Positions 7,313 through 17,379 of a stretch of DNA of 37,597 bases are shown one piece after another; the stretch's first letter is position 1, and every line of letters starts with the position of its first letter. Position numbers and translations under genes: made by a program. The notes under the pieces were generated by a model. That model made no database searches. It was given only the letters and a program-made list of their open reading frames with translations, and had not been told where the DNA came from. The stretch is from contig JAGWMQ010000020.1 of assembly GCA_028873125.1 (NCBI GenBank), positions 1-37,597 on the forward strand. Direction: 5' to 3'. Origin of the DNA: Verrucomicrobiota bacterium (lineage in GTDB: Bacteria; Verrucomicrobiota; Verrucomicrobiia; Limisphaerales; UBA11358).

Positions 7313-7533
7313 CGCAGTTTTTTGAAAAGCGCCTGCTGCTCAATCAGGCCGGAGGTCTTTTCCGGATCGCGCCAGGCGTCGGAAATGGACTGAATCCCCT
7401 CAATTTGCTCCCAGGCCTGTTCCTCCGTGAGCATTTGCAGTTCGTAACGCCGCATTTCTTCGAGGGCCACGGCGGCGCGGCGCCATTGCTCCATCCAGCG
7501 GCGCTGCTCTTCCGGCGTGACAGCTAACTTCAT
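7309..7533 (-). CDS. Small protein paired with the nucleotidyltransferase (antitoxin-like)
   Basis: About 74 residues: MKLAVTPEEQRRWMEQWRRAAVALEE and a helical, charged remainder with no transmembrane segment. It overlaps the nucleotidyltransferase start by four bases (ATGA), the same coupling as the other two pairs in the island. Small helical proteins directly upstream of such nucleotidyltransferases are commonly their partners. Here that role is inferred from position and size alone. ATG 7533 is used because translation upstream of it is not protein-like. If the downstream gene is dead, this would be a solitary antitoxin-like gene. Confidence 0.6.
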   Translation of the reverse strand: MKLAVTPEEQRRWMEQWRRAAVALEEMRRYELQMLTEEQAWEQIEGIQSISDAWRDPEKTSGLIEQQALFKKLR

Positions 7534-7750
7534 CCATTGGAAGTGTAACCGAGCTGTCCGCAAGCGTCAGGCGAAAAAGATAGCGTCCTAATCTGAAATC
7601 TTTTTTTTTCCTCGCTGGCTTCGAGCGTTTTATTGAGGGTTTTCCCAATCGAAGTTCCCTCGTTGCGCCGTTTGCGGCCTTTTGCGGCGAATTCAACAAA
7701 ACGCTCGCCAACTTCCAGCGACCGCCAACATTATTGCCGGCACAAGACAA

Positions 7751-8806
7751 ATGGAAACGGCGCCTAAAATCCTGGCCATCCAGTTCAAATACTTCGGCGA
7801 CGCGGTGCTGATGACGCCGGCGTTGCGGGCGCTTCGGGAACGTTTTCCAGAGGGCGCCTTGCACGCGCTGGTGCCGGAGGAAATCGCGCCCTTGCTCGAA
7901 CATTTGCCGTGGCTCAATCGCGTCTGGCCCATGCCGCGCCGGCGCGGACACGCCGGTTTCAAACAAACCTGGCCCGTCATTAGCGCGTTGCGCCGCGAGC
8001 ATTTTGACCGGTCGGTGGATTTTGCCGGGAACGACCGTGGCGCGATCTTGAGTCTGCTGGCGGGTGCGCGGCAGCGGTTGGGGCCGGTGGAAGCCGGAGG
8101 CTTTCTGGGCCGCCGGTTTTGTTACAATCGGCGCGTGCCGTCCGCGCCGCTCCACCAGCATGAGTCACTGCGGCTGGCGGAGGTTTTGGCCGGCTGGGAC
8201 ATTCCGCCGCCCGTGTCGCTGGAGCCGGAGATTCGGGCGGACCCGGCGCTGGCCGGGGCCGCCCAAAAAATCCTGCCACTACCGGCAGTGATTTGCCACA
8301 TGGCATCAAGCCAGCCGAACCGCCAATGGCCGGTCAAACACTGGGCGGCCTTTTGCCGGCTGGCGGCGGCGGCGGGTTGGCGGCTCACTTTTACCACGGC
8401 CAGAGGCGTTCGCGAACAAGCATTGACGGTTGAATTGAACAAACTTGCCCCCGACGCATCGGTCCTGCCCTTGATTCCCGAAATGCCGCTGTTCCTGGCG
8501 GTATTGCGGCGCGCGGCGGCTTTCATTTCCGGCGACACGGGCCCGCTGCATTTTGCCGCCGGCCTGGGCGTGCCGACGATCTCGCTTTTTGGTCCGAGTT
8601 CACCCGCACGCTGGGCGCCGGTCGGCAAACGGCACCGGGTCTTGACAGGGAGCCCTTGTTTTTGCGATGGCCATGCGAGTGTCTGCCAAAGCGCCCGGCA
8701 TTGCCTCAAGGCGATCACGCCAGAGGAGGTTTTGGATTGCCTGCAAGCCGTGCTGGCGTCGAACCGTTCGCCCAGGCCGCAGCCGGATGACCACGGGGCA
8801 GATTGA
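7751..8806 (+). CDS. Glycosyltransferase family 9 (heptosyltransferase-like)
   Basis: 351 residues with a complete GT9 pattern: KILAIQFKYFGDAVLMTPALRAL (N-terminal acceptor loop, D conserved), FDRSVDFAGNDRGAILSLL, the donor-domain strand VICHMASSQPNRQWPVKHW and the signature FISGDTGPLHFAAGLGVPT followed by SLFGPSSPARWAP. This is closer to canonical ADP-heptose:LPS heptosyltransferases than the copy at 3521-4588. After the conserved core there is a Cys-rich stretch (CFCDGHASVCQSARHC) typical of many members. ATG 7751 is chosen because homology begins there, although the frame is open from 7682. It reads away from the toxin-antitoxin island and toward the HNH gene. Confidence 0.87.
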   Translation: METAPKILAIQFKYFGDAVLMTPALRALRERFPEGALHALVPEEIAPLLEHLPWLNRVWPMPRRRGHAGFKQTWPVISALRREHFDRSVDFAGNDRGAILSLLAGARQRLGPVEAGGFLGRRFCYNRRVPSAPLHQHESLRLAEVLAGWDIPPPVSLEPEIRADPALAGAAQKILPLPAVICHMASSQPNRQWPVKHWAAFCRLAAAAGWRLTFTTARGVREQALTVELNKLAPDASVLPLIPEMPLFLAVLRRAAAFISGDTGPLHFAAGLGVPTISLFGPSSPARWAPVGKRHRVLTGSPCFCDGHASVCQSARHCLKAITPEEVLDCLQAVLASNRSPRPQPDDHGAD

Positions 8807-9159
8807 TCCGGGAACCGAGGTGGGGAAGGGGTATCCACGATTCTCGAATCGCGCATGGGAGATTTGAATCCCAAGCAGGTGGGGCGCGTCACTCCGTGCG
8901 CGCGGTCTTGGACCAAAGCCTCTCCTTTCCTGTGTGCGGCGCGCAGAGGACTGCGCGCCCTACCCGCCGATTCATGGGGAATACACTTGCCTCAGAGGTG
9001 TGGTGGGACCCCGCCTCGCGTCCGGTCCTTTGCGCGCGTGTCACCGGCCGGAAAGCTCGAAGGAGCCGGAGCGCTCGGGGTTTTCCGCGAGGGCGCGAAA
9101 AACCGCACGCGAGGCGCGCGCGCTCCCCGTTTCCAATCGGGATTCGGAGCCGGACCGGC
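8807..9159. other. 353-bp stretch between convergent genes, filled with repeats
   Basis: No credible gene was seen. It contains a 15-bp block ATTCTCGAATCGCGC (8840-8854) also present at 32850-32864, and the hairpin-doublet element at 8880-8962. The remaining part (about 8963-9159) is GC-rich and has no recognisable product in any frame. Confidence 0.5.
8880..8962 (+). repeat. 83-bp paired-hairpin repeat, copy 1 (REPIN-like)
   Basis: The terminal arms are inverted: GGGGCGCGTCACTCCGTGCG at the left and GCGCAGAGGACTGCGCGCCC at the right. The right arm is a perfect hairpin, GGCGCGCAG-agga-CTGCGCGCC (8938-8959). A second copy in reverse orientation lies at 29498-29578, with most positions matching after reverse complementing. 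Spurious reading frames across both copies contain ARHSVRAV. It lies between two convergent genes. Confidence 0.7.
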
Positions 9160-9780
9160 TCACCCGGCGTCTTCGCCCAGTTCCACGTTCCAGTAGGCGA
9201 GGTCAATGAAGTGTTTCCAACTGTCGTGCCGGTGCAGGCTGAAATTGATCTGCACGAAGGGCCGCCACTTGGGCCGCTTGGGCTTGCGGATCAGATGCAG
9301 CCCGGCCTCCGCCGGCGTGCGGTTGGCCTTCTGGGTGTTGCACTCGACGCAGGAGCAGACGATGTTCTCCCACGTGGTTGGCCCGCCGCGGTCGCGCGGA
9401 ATGACGTGGTCCAGGTTCAAATCGCTGCGCTCGAAGACGCGCCCGCAATACTGGCAGGTGTTCTTGTCGCGCTCAAAGATGTTGTGCCGGGTGAACTTGA
9501 CCTCCTTCTTGGGCAGCCGGTCGTAGATCAGCAGCAGGATGATGCGCGGCACGCGGATGCGAAAGGAAATGGTGCGGACGGAATCCTCGTGCGGAGCCTG
9601 CCGGGACAGATCACGCCATTGGTCGAAGCTGAAGGTGCGGAAGGAACCATCGGCCTCGCTCAACACCGCCTGGGCGTGGCCTTGAAACAACAGCGTCAGC
9701 GCGCGCCGGGTGGTGCAGACGTTGACCGCCTGCCACAGCCGGTTCAGAACAAGCACATGTTGGTTGAGCGCGCTGTTCAT
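9160..9780 (-). CDS. HNH endonuclease family protein
   Basis: 206 residues. The N-terminal half (VLVLNRLWQAVNVCTTRRAL, then VPRIILLLIYDRLPK) and the C-terminal HNH domain match a widespread bacterial HNH family. In that domain CQYCG and CVECN form the zinc-binding knuckles around LNLDHVIPRDRGGPTTWENIV, which carries the DH and N of the H-N-H motif. These proteins are often single genes of unknown role. No restriction methylase, integrase or intron structure is adjacent, so a restriction role is not supported. ATG 9780 is chosen because homology begins MNSALNQHVLVLN. The downstream side is the repeat-filled convergent gap. Confidence 0.83.
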   Translation of the reverse strand: MNSALNQHVLVLNRLWQAVNVCTTRRALTLLFQGHAQAVLSEADGSFRTFSFDQWRDLSRQAPHEDSVRTISFRIRVPRIILLLIYDRLPKKEVKFTRHNIFERDKNTCQYCGRVFERSDLNLDHVIPRDRGGPTTWENIVCSCVECNTQKANRTPAEAGLHLIRKPKRPKWRPFVQINFSLHRHDSWKHFIDLAYWNVELGEDAG

Positions 9781-10157
9781 GGCGCAATGGCCGGAAACTA
9801 GCAAAAACGCCCGTGCCGGTCAATGGAGGAACACCTCCGGCAAAGGTTCCGCAAGGTGGTTTGGGTTTCCGGTATGGCGGCGCCCTCGTGGCCCTCCCAA
9901 TCTCCAGCCATCACCCAAATCCAGTTTTGCTCCGTTTCCTCCCGCTTCCATCCTTGTCCCACGCGCTGGCGTGGCCTCCACCGTTACTGCGAATGGAGTG
10001 GCGCCGGTCCTTGGACAATGAATGTTGTCACTTTGGCAAAATATGTGGGGGAGATGTGGGCTTTGGGGGGTTATGCTGGTTTCCAGTGGGTCGCAGACGC
10101 CCGGGCGGGGGCAATCCGATCGCCGCCCGCGCGCGACCGGAGCTTTCAATTTCAAAA
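9781..10157. other. 377-bp divergent intergenic region upstream of nifJ and the HNH gene
   Basis: The nifJ frame is open back to 9813, but those residues are unlike the family and the real start is at 10158. The stretch must hold two divergent promoters. A clear -35/-10 pair for nifJ was not found. It contains runs such as a GGGGGAG/GGGGGG segment near 10048-10070 and no obvious palindrome. Confidence 0.4.
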
Positions 10158-13100
10158 ATGAGCGCATCAAAGACCGGCGGCAACGGCCGCACATCCGTTT
10201 TCAAGACTCTTGACGGAAATGAAGCCGCCGCCTACGTCGCCTACCGGCTCAACGAGGTCATGGCGATTTATCCCATCACGCCCTCTTCGCCCATCGCCGA
10301 GTGGTGTGACCAATGGGCCTCCGAAGGCCGGAAAAATCTCTGGGGCGCCGTCCCGGCCATCGTGGAAATGCAGAGCGAAGGCGGCGCGGCGGGGGCGGTG
10401 CACGGGGCGCTCCAGACCGGTTCGATCAGCACCACGTTCACCGCGTCGCAGGGGTTGTTGCTGATGATCCCAAACATGTTCAAGATCGCCGGCGAGCTGC
10501 TGCCGACGGTGTTTCACGTGACGGCGCGGACGGTGGCCACGCACGCCCTGTCCATCTTCGGCGACCACAGCGACGTGATGGCCTGCCGCGCCACGGGCTG
10601 GGGAATGCTCGCCGCGGCGTCGGTGCAGGAGACGATGGATTTCGCCTTGATTTCACAGGCGGCGGCGCTGCGGGCGCGGCTGCCCTTCATTCACTTCTTC
10701 GACGGTTTCCGCACCTCGCACGAGGTCTCCAAAATCGAGATGGTGGACGAGGCGGACATGCGCGCGCTGATTGACGATCAATTGATCGCCGCGGTTCGCG
10801 CGCGCGCCCTGTCGCCCGACCGGCCGACGCTGCGCGGCACGGCGCAGAATCCCGATGCCTTTTTCCAGGGACGCGAGGCGGCAAACCCCGTCTATGCCGC
10901 CTGCCCGGATGCGGTGCAAAAAGTCATGGACGAATTCGCCGAACGCACGGGGCGGCAGTACCATTTGTTCGATTATGTGGGCGCGCCGGACGCCGAGCGC
11001 GTCCTGGTGCTGATGGGGTCGGGCTGCGAGACGGCGCACGAGACGGTGGAACATCTGAACCGGCGCGGCGCGCGGCTGGGTCTGCTCAAGGTGCGGCTCT
11101 ATCGGCCGTTTGACGGACGGCGGCTGGTCGAGGCGCTGCCGCGTTCGGTCAAGGCCATCGCGGTTCTGGACCGCACCAAGGAGCCGGGCGCGGCGGGCGA
11201 GCCGTTGTATCAGGATTGCCTGGCGGCGCTGCTCGAAGGCATGGCGAACCAATGGGGCCGCCTGCAGTTCCTGCCCAAGGTCGTGGGCGGACGCTACGGA
11301 TTGTCCTCCAAGGAATTCACCCCCGCGATGGTCAAGGCCGTGTTTGACAACCTGGCCGCCGCCCCGCCGAAAAACCATTTCACCGTCGGCATCCACGACG
11401 ACGTTTCCGGCGCCAGCCTGCCGGTGGACGCGGCGTTCTCGACGGAATCCGACCGGGTCATCCGCGCCGTCTTTTACGGTCTGGGCTCGGACGGCACGGT
11501 GGGGGCGAACAAGAATTCCATCAAAATCATCGGCGAGGAGACGGACAATTACGCGCAGGGCTATTTCGTTTATGACTCGAAGAAATCCGGCAGCATGACC
11601 GTCTCCCACCTGCGCTTCGGGCCGGAGCCGATCCGCTCCATCTACTTGATTTCGCGGGCGAATTTCGCCGCCTGTCACCAGCCGGGTTTCCTGGAGCGTT
11701 ACGACGTGTTGCGGACGCTCGTGCCGGGCGGGACGTTCCTGCTGAACTCGCCGCATCCCAAGGAAACCGTCTGGTCGAAGCTGCCGACCCCGGTGCAGAA
11801 GGCGTTGCTGGCCCGGCAGGCGAAGTTCTTCGTGATTGACGCCGCCCGGGTCGCCAGAGAGAGCGGCATGGGCGGGCGCATCAACACCATCATGCAGGTC
11901 TGTTTCTTCGCCTTGTCGGGCGTGCTGCCCAAAGCCGACGCGATTGCGGCCATCAAAAATTCCATCCAGAAGACCTACGGCAAAAAAGGCGCGGAAGTGG
12001 TCCAGATGAATTTGAAGGCGGTGGACAACACGCTGGCGCATCTGCACGAAGTGCCGCTGGACGGCCTCCAGGCGGACGGCGCGGGCGATCTGCTCCCGCC
12101 GGTTTCGCCCGATGCGCCGGAATTCGTCCGTCAGGTGCTCGGTCCGCTAGTCGCCGGCCTGGGCGACGAGGCGCCGGTGAGCGCGTTCCCGGTGGACGGC
12201 ACATTTCCGACGGGGACGGCCCAATACGAAAAGCGCAATCTGGCCTTTGAAATTCCGGTCTGGGACGAGGGCATTTGCATTCAATGCTTGAAATGCGTGG
12301 CCATCTGTCCGCACGCGACGATTCGCGCCAAGGTGTGTGAGCCGGAAAAACTCGCCGGCGCGCCCGCGACGTTCAAGTCCGCCGCCTCGCGCGCGCCGGA
12401 GTGGAAGGGGCGGCGGTTCACGCTGCAAGTCGCGCCGGAGGACTGCACCGGTTGCGCGTTGTGCGTGAACGTGTGCCCGGTCAAGAACAAAACGGAGGCC
12501 AGGCTCAAAGCCATCAACATGCGTCCGCAGGCGCCGTTGCGCGCGGCGGAGCGCGAGAACTGGCAATTTTTCCTGAACCTCCCGGAACCGGACCGGCGCG
12601 CGCTCAAGACCACGCAACTGCGCCAGCAACAACTCCAGCGCCCGCTCTTCGAGTTTTCCGGGGCCTGCGCCGGCTGCGGCGAAACCCCCTACCTCAAGAT
12701 GCTCACGCAGTTGTTCGGCGACCGCCTGGTCGTCGCCAACGCGACGGGTTGCTCCTCGATTTACGGCGGCAACCTGCCCACAACGCCCTACGCCCGAAAT
12801 GCGGAGGGCCGCGGACCGGCCTGGTGCAACTCGCTCTTCGAGGACAACGCCGAATTCGGCCTGGGCTTCCGTGTTTCCATTGACCAGCAGCGCGGCCTGG
12901 CCGCCGCGCTCCTGAAAAAGCTCGCGCCGCAAATCGGCGAGGATCTGGCGGCGGGCATTCTCAACGCCAGCCAGAACGACGAGGCGGACATCTGCGAGCA
13001 GCGCGGACGTGTCGCGGCCTTGAAGGAAAATTTGCGGACGCTCGGTGCGCCGGAGGCCCGGAGGCTTTTGGGCTTGGCGGATCAACTGGTCAAAAAAAGC

Positions 13101-13807
13101 GTCTGGATTGTCGGCGGCGACGGCTGGGCCTACGACATCGGCTACGGCGGTCTGGACCACGTGCTGGCCGGCGGGCGCGACGTGAACGCGCTGGTGCTCG
13201 ACACCGAAGTTTATTCCAACACGGGGGGTCAGATGAGCAAATCCACGCCGCGCGGCGCGGTGGCCAAGTTTGCCGCCGGCGGCAAACCGGCGGGCAAGAA
13301 GGACCTGGGCCTCATCGCCATGACGTACGGCCACATTTACGTGGCCAGCGTGGCCATGGGCGCGAAGGACGAGCAAACGCTCAGGGCCTTCCTCGAGGCG
13401 GAATCCTATCCCGGTCCTTCGCTCATCATTGCCTACAGCCATTGCATCGCCCACGGCATCGCGCTGGACGCGGGCGTGGGGGCGCGCCAGCAAAAACTGG
13501 CGGTGGATTCGGGGCAATGGCTGCTGTATCGCTTCGACCCCCGGCGCGCCGAACGCGGCGAGAACCCGCTGCAACTGGATTCGCCGCCGGCCAGAATCCC
13601 GGTGCGCGAGTATCTGCTTTCGGAGAACCGGTTCAAGATGCTCACCCAGAGCCGGCCCGACGACGCCAGGAAACTGTTCGCGCAGGCGCAGGCCGACGTC
13701 GAGCGCCGGTGGCGATTTTATCAGTTTCTGCAAACGCGCGATTTCAGGTCCGCGATCGAGGCGGCGGGAGCGGCGGCCAAACCGCCCGCCACGGTGGAGC
13801 AACTGCC

Positions 13808-13811
<4 letters not shown>
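10158..13811 (+). CDS. nifJ: Pyruvate:ferredoxin (flavodoxin) oxidoreductase
   Basis: 1217 residues, the usual length of a single-chain PFOR. It converts pyruvate and CoA to acetyl-CoA, CO2 and reduced ferredoxin in the cytoplasm. Domains in order: the pyrimidine-binding domain I (EVMAIYPITPSSPIAEWCD); domain II; the gamma-like domain III (GSDGTVGANKNSIKIIG, then ETDNYAQGYFVYDSKKSG); a ferredoxin-like domain with two 4Fe-4S motifs starting at C707 (CIQCLKCVAICP) and C763 (CTGCALCVNVCP); and the TPP domain with the proximal cluster Cys (CAGCGETPY) and GGDGWAYDIGYGG...NTGGQMSKSTPRGA. All cluster and TPP residues seem present. It implies an anaerobic or facultative lifestyle, or ferredoxin supply for biosynthesis. 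ATG 10158 matches the family start. The stop overlaps the next gene by GTGA. Confidence 0.95.
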
Positions 13812-14839
<1,028 letters not shown>

Positions 14840-14933
14840 CCAACCGGCGCCCGCCCCACAAACCCGGCCAAGTTCGGCGAAAGTTTCCCATTGAGAATCA
14901 GCGGCTCATGCTTAAATTGTCGGCCGGAGAAGC

Positions 14934-16436
14934 GTGGTGAAATCCGAGGTTGCCTTTGAACTGCCCGCGGCGGGCCAGCCCATGTTGCTGGTCAACGCCG
15001 CCGCCCAGGTGCTGCGGTCCAATGCCGCGGCCCAGAAGATCTTCGGCGCGGCGCTGCAAGGCAAGGCGATGTCGCTGGAGGCCATCTGGTCGCCGGACAA
15101 CACGGCCACCGTGCCGGCACTGCTTTCGGATCCGGCCGGGATTCCGCCCCCGGGGACGGTCTGCGGATTTCGAACGGCCGACGGGACGGTGCGGCGTTTT
15201 TCGGTTTCGCTCTGTCCATTCCAGAGCGGGGCGGACCCGCTGTACGTCGTCCAACTCTTCCCCGAAGCCCGTCCGGCCACCGGCGCCCCGGAGCCCGACG
15301 ACGCCGGCGTGCAACGGCAGAAGCTGGAATGCGCGCTGCAACTGGCCCGGACGGTGGCGCTGGATTTCAACAACGCGCTGACCAGCATTCTGGGGCACAC
15401 CTCGTTGCTGTTGAGCAAGACGGAGCCGGCGCATCCCTGGCGGCGTTCGCTGCTGGAAGTGGAAAAATCGGCGGCGCGCGCGGCGGAGATCGCCCACGAA
15501 CTGGCCGCGTTCAGCCGGGCGGAAAAGGACGTGCGCCGCCAACCGCCCGGCAACCTCAACATGGTGGCGCAGCGGTGCGTGGAATTCTTTCAAAACCAGC
15601 CGGCGCCCAAGGTGGAGTGGCAGGTGCGGCTGGAGCGGCAACTGTTCGAAGCCCGGTTCGACGAGGCCAAGGTCCAGCAGGCCCTGACCAAGGTTCTGGA
15701 GAACGCGGTGGAGGCCTGCAACGGCGGGGCGCGGGTGGCGGTGGAATCGCGCAACGTGGTCCTGACCGAGCCGACCCAGGACCGCAACGCGCATTTGTCG
15801 GCGGGCGCCCACGTGTGCCTGGAAGTCACCGACAACGGCAGCGGGATCTCCCCGGAAATTCTGTCGCGGATTTTCGAGCCGTTCTTCACGACCAAGAAGA
15901 ATCACCGCGGTCTGGGGCTGGCCTGGGTTTACGGCATCATCACCAACCACGGCGGCGGCGTGGCCGTTTCCAGCCAGCCGGGCGAAGGCACGTCCGTGCG
16001 CCTGTATCTGCCGGCGGAGAAGCGGGTCGCCAGCCCGATTCCCGAGGGCGAAGGGGGCTGGCGCGGCTCGGAATCCATCCTGGTCGTGGACGACGAAGGC
16101 GTGTTGTTGACGATGGCCGAGACCATCCTGAGCGATTACGGCTACCGGGTGTTGACGGCCGACAGCGGGCGCAAGGCATTGGCCATCCTGTCGCGCGACA
16201 AGGATACGGTGGACTTGGTGGTGACGGACTTGGTGATGCCGGGAATGGGCGGACGCGAACTGGTGGAGCGCATCCGGCAGATGTCCCCCCGCACGCCCAT
16301 CCTCTGCACCAGCGGCTGCCTCCCGCCGAATGAGAAGCAGCAGTTCGGCACCGCCTATTTGCAAAAGCCTTTTACGAGCGCGGACCTGCTGCGCAAAGTG
16401 CGGCAGGCCCTGCGCCCCACAACAAGTGTTGACTAA
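14934..16436 (+). CDS. Hybrid sensor kinase-receiver protein lacking the H-box histidine
   Basis: 500 residues. The N-terminal 110 residues resemble a small PAS fold (FELPAAGQPMLLVNAAAQVL...). The dimerisation helix reads LARTVALDFNNALTSILGH. Related kinases have H-D-F-N-N, but here Leu143 stands in place of the phospho-accepting His. The ATPase domain is well kept: LENAVEAC (N box), VTDNGSGISPEILSRIFEPF (G1/F box), GLGLAWVYGIITNHGG (G2). The receiver domain has ILVVDDEG, the phospho-Asp D432 in VVTDLVMPGMGG and the Lys in YLQKPF. It has no transmembrane segment, so it is likely cytoplasmic. It starts GTG 14934 or 14937, with GGAG upstream. It lies between the nifJ pair and a LysR gene. It may act as a pseudokinase or use another residue. 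Confidence 0.82.
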   Translation: MVKSEVAFELPAAGQPMLLVNAAAQVLRSNAAAQKIFGAALQGKAMSLEAIWSPDNTATVPALLSDPAGIPPPGTVCGFRTADGTVRRFSVSLCPFQSGADPLYVVQLFPEARPATGAPEPDDAGVQRQKLECALQLARTVALDFNNALTSILGHTSLLLSKTEPAHPWRRSLLEVEKSAARAAEIAHELAAFSRAEKDVRRQPPGNLNMVAQRCVEFFQNQPAPKVEWQVRLERQLFEARFDEAKVQQALTKVLENAVEACNGGARVAVESRNVVLTEPTQDRNAHLSAGAHVCLEVTDNGSGISPEILSRIFEPFFTTKKNHRGLGLAWVYGIITNHGGGVAVSSQPGEGTSVRLYLPAEKRVASPIPEGEGGWRGSESILVVDDEGVLLTMAETILSDYGYRVLTADSGRKALAILSRDKDTVDLVVTDLVMPGMGGRELVERIRQMSPRTPILCTSGCLPPNEKQQFGTAYLQKPFTSADLLRKVRQALRPTTSVD

Positions 16437-16467
16437 TGAGCCGCGTTCGTATTTAATTCTTCAAATT

Positions 16468-17346
16468 ATGCAAATTGAAAGTCTCAAAGTGTTCTGCGAC
16501 CTGGCCGAGACCGAGAGTTTCACCAAGGCCGCCCAAATCAACGGCGTCACTCAATCGGCGGTGAGCCAGCAAATCAGCACCTTGGAGCGCCTCTTCAAAT
16601 CACTCCTCATCGAACGCAGCAAAAAGAGATTTCGTCTGACGCGGGAGGGCCAGGTCCTCTATGATTACAGCAAGCAGATCATTCAGACCTATGAATCCCT
16701 CCACAGCAAGTTGCAGGAAATCAAGGACATCATTTCCGGCACCATCCGGGTGGCCACCATTTACAGCATCGGCCTCCACGACCTGCCGCCCTACATCAAG
16801 AAATTCCTGAAGGATTATCCGACGGTGAACGTCCATGTCGAATACCGCCGGGCCAACCAGGTGTATGAGGACGTGCTGGGCAACGTGGTGGACATCGGCC
16901 TGGTCGCCTATCCGCAGCGCCACGTCAAGCTCGAAACCGTTGCGCTCCGCAAGGACACGATGGTGCTCATCTGCCATCCCCAGCATCCCTTCGCCAAACA
17001 GAAGGGCGTCAAGCTCAAGGCGCTCGCCGGCCAGAAATTCATCGGCTTCGAGCCGGACATTCCCACGCGCAAGGCCCTGGACAAGATCCTGCGGGAGCAC
17101 GGGGTGCATGTGGAAAACGTGATGGAGTTCGACAACATCGAGACCGTCAAGCGCGCGGTGGAAATTGACGCGGGGGTCTCCATCGTGCCGCAGGGGACCG
17201 TCCTGCAGGAAATCCACAATCAGACCCTGGCCGCCGTGCCCTTGGACGACGGCAGTTACTTCCGTCCCCTCGGCGCCATTTACAAGAAGAAGAAGGTCCT
17301 CTCGCCGGCCATGAAACAGTTCCTGGCCATCCTGAAAGAGGGCTGA
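16468..17346 (+). CDS. LysR-family transcriptional regulator
   Basis: 292 residues. The N-terminal winged helix-turn-helix reads IESLKVFCDLAETESFTKAAQ, then VTQSAVSQQISTLE, the textbook LysR DNA-binding helix, followed by a linker helix. The effector domain has two periplasmic-binding-like lobes (TIRVATIYSIGLHDLPPYIK; VDIGLVAYPQRHVKLE; VMEFDNIETVKRAVEIDAGV and SIVPQGTVL), most like the CysB/CbbR side of the family. Such proteins usually bind a metabolite and regulate neighbouring or divergent genes. The gene follows the kinase by 31 bases in the same direction, so it could regulate the nifJ run, though no operator was identified. ATG 16468 matches the family start. Confidence 0.92.
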   Translation: MQIESLKVFCDLAETESFTKAAQINGVTQSAVSQQISTLERLFKSLLIERSKKRFRLTREGQVLYDYSKQIIQTYESLHSKLQEIKDIISGTIRVATIYSIGLHDLPPYIKKFLKDYPTVNVHVEYRRANQVYEDVLGNVVDIGLVAYPQRHVKLETVALRKDTMVLICHPQHPFAKQKGVKLKALAGQKFIGFEPDIPTRKALDKILREHGVHVENVMEFDNIETVKRAVEIDAGVSIVPQGTVLQEIHNQTLAAVPLDDGSYFRPLGAIYKKKKVLSPAMKQFLAILKEG

Positions 17347-17378
17347 CCGCGTCGGGAAGGATTGGCCCGCCGACGCGG
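17347..17378. terminator. Hairpin shared by two convergent genes
   Basis: CCGCGTCGG (17347-17355) and CCGACGCGG (17370-17378) form a perfect 9-bp stem with a 14-base loop. It fills the gap exactly between the LysR stop and the aminopeptidase stop. There is no T-run, so it is a probable bidirectional terminator or a 3' end stabiliser. Confidence 0.55.
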
Positions 17379-17379
17379 A

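Noticed and set aside
8803-9801. Plus-strand open frame of 332 codons over the repeats and HNH gene
   Set aside because: It contains the repeat-derived ARHSVRAV string and then reads the HNH gene in antisense.
9795-9823. TTGACC-17-TAGTTT as a promoter for the HNH gene
   Set aside because: The -10 matches only three of six bases and would leave a leader of only a few bases.
9813-10157. N-terminal extension of the nifJ frame
   Set aside because: The residues are low-complexity and unlike PFOR. The family start fits the ATG at 10158.
10653-12047. Long minus-strand open frame of 464 codons opposite nifJ
   Set aside because: It is the antisense shadow of a high-GC gene, rich in Arg/His/Gln and without any motif.
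14898-16364. Long minus-strand open frame of 488 codons opposite the kinase gene
   Set aside because: An antisense shadow. The plus strand encodes clear ATPase and receiver domains.
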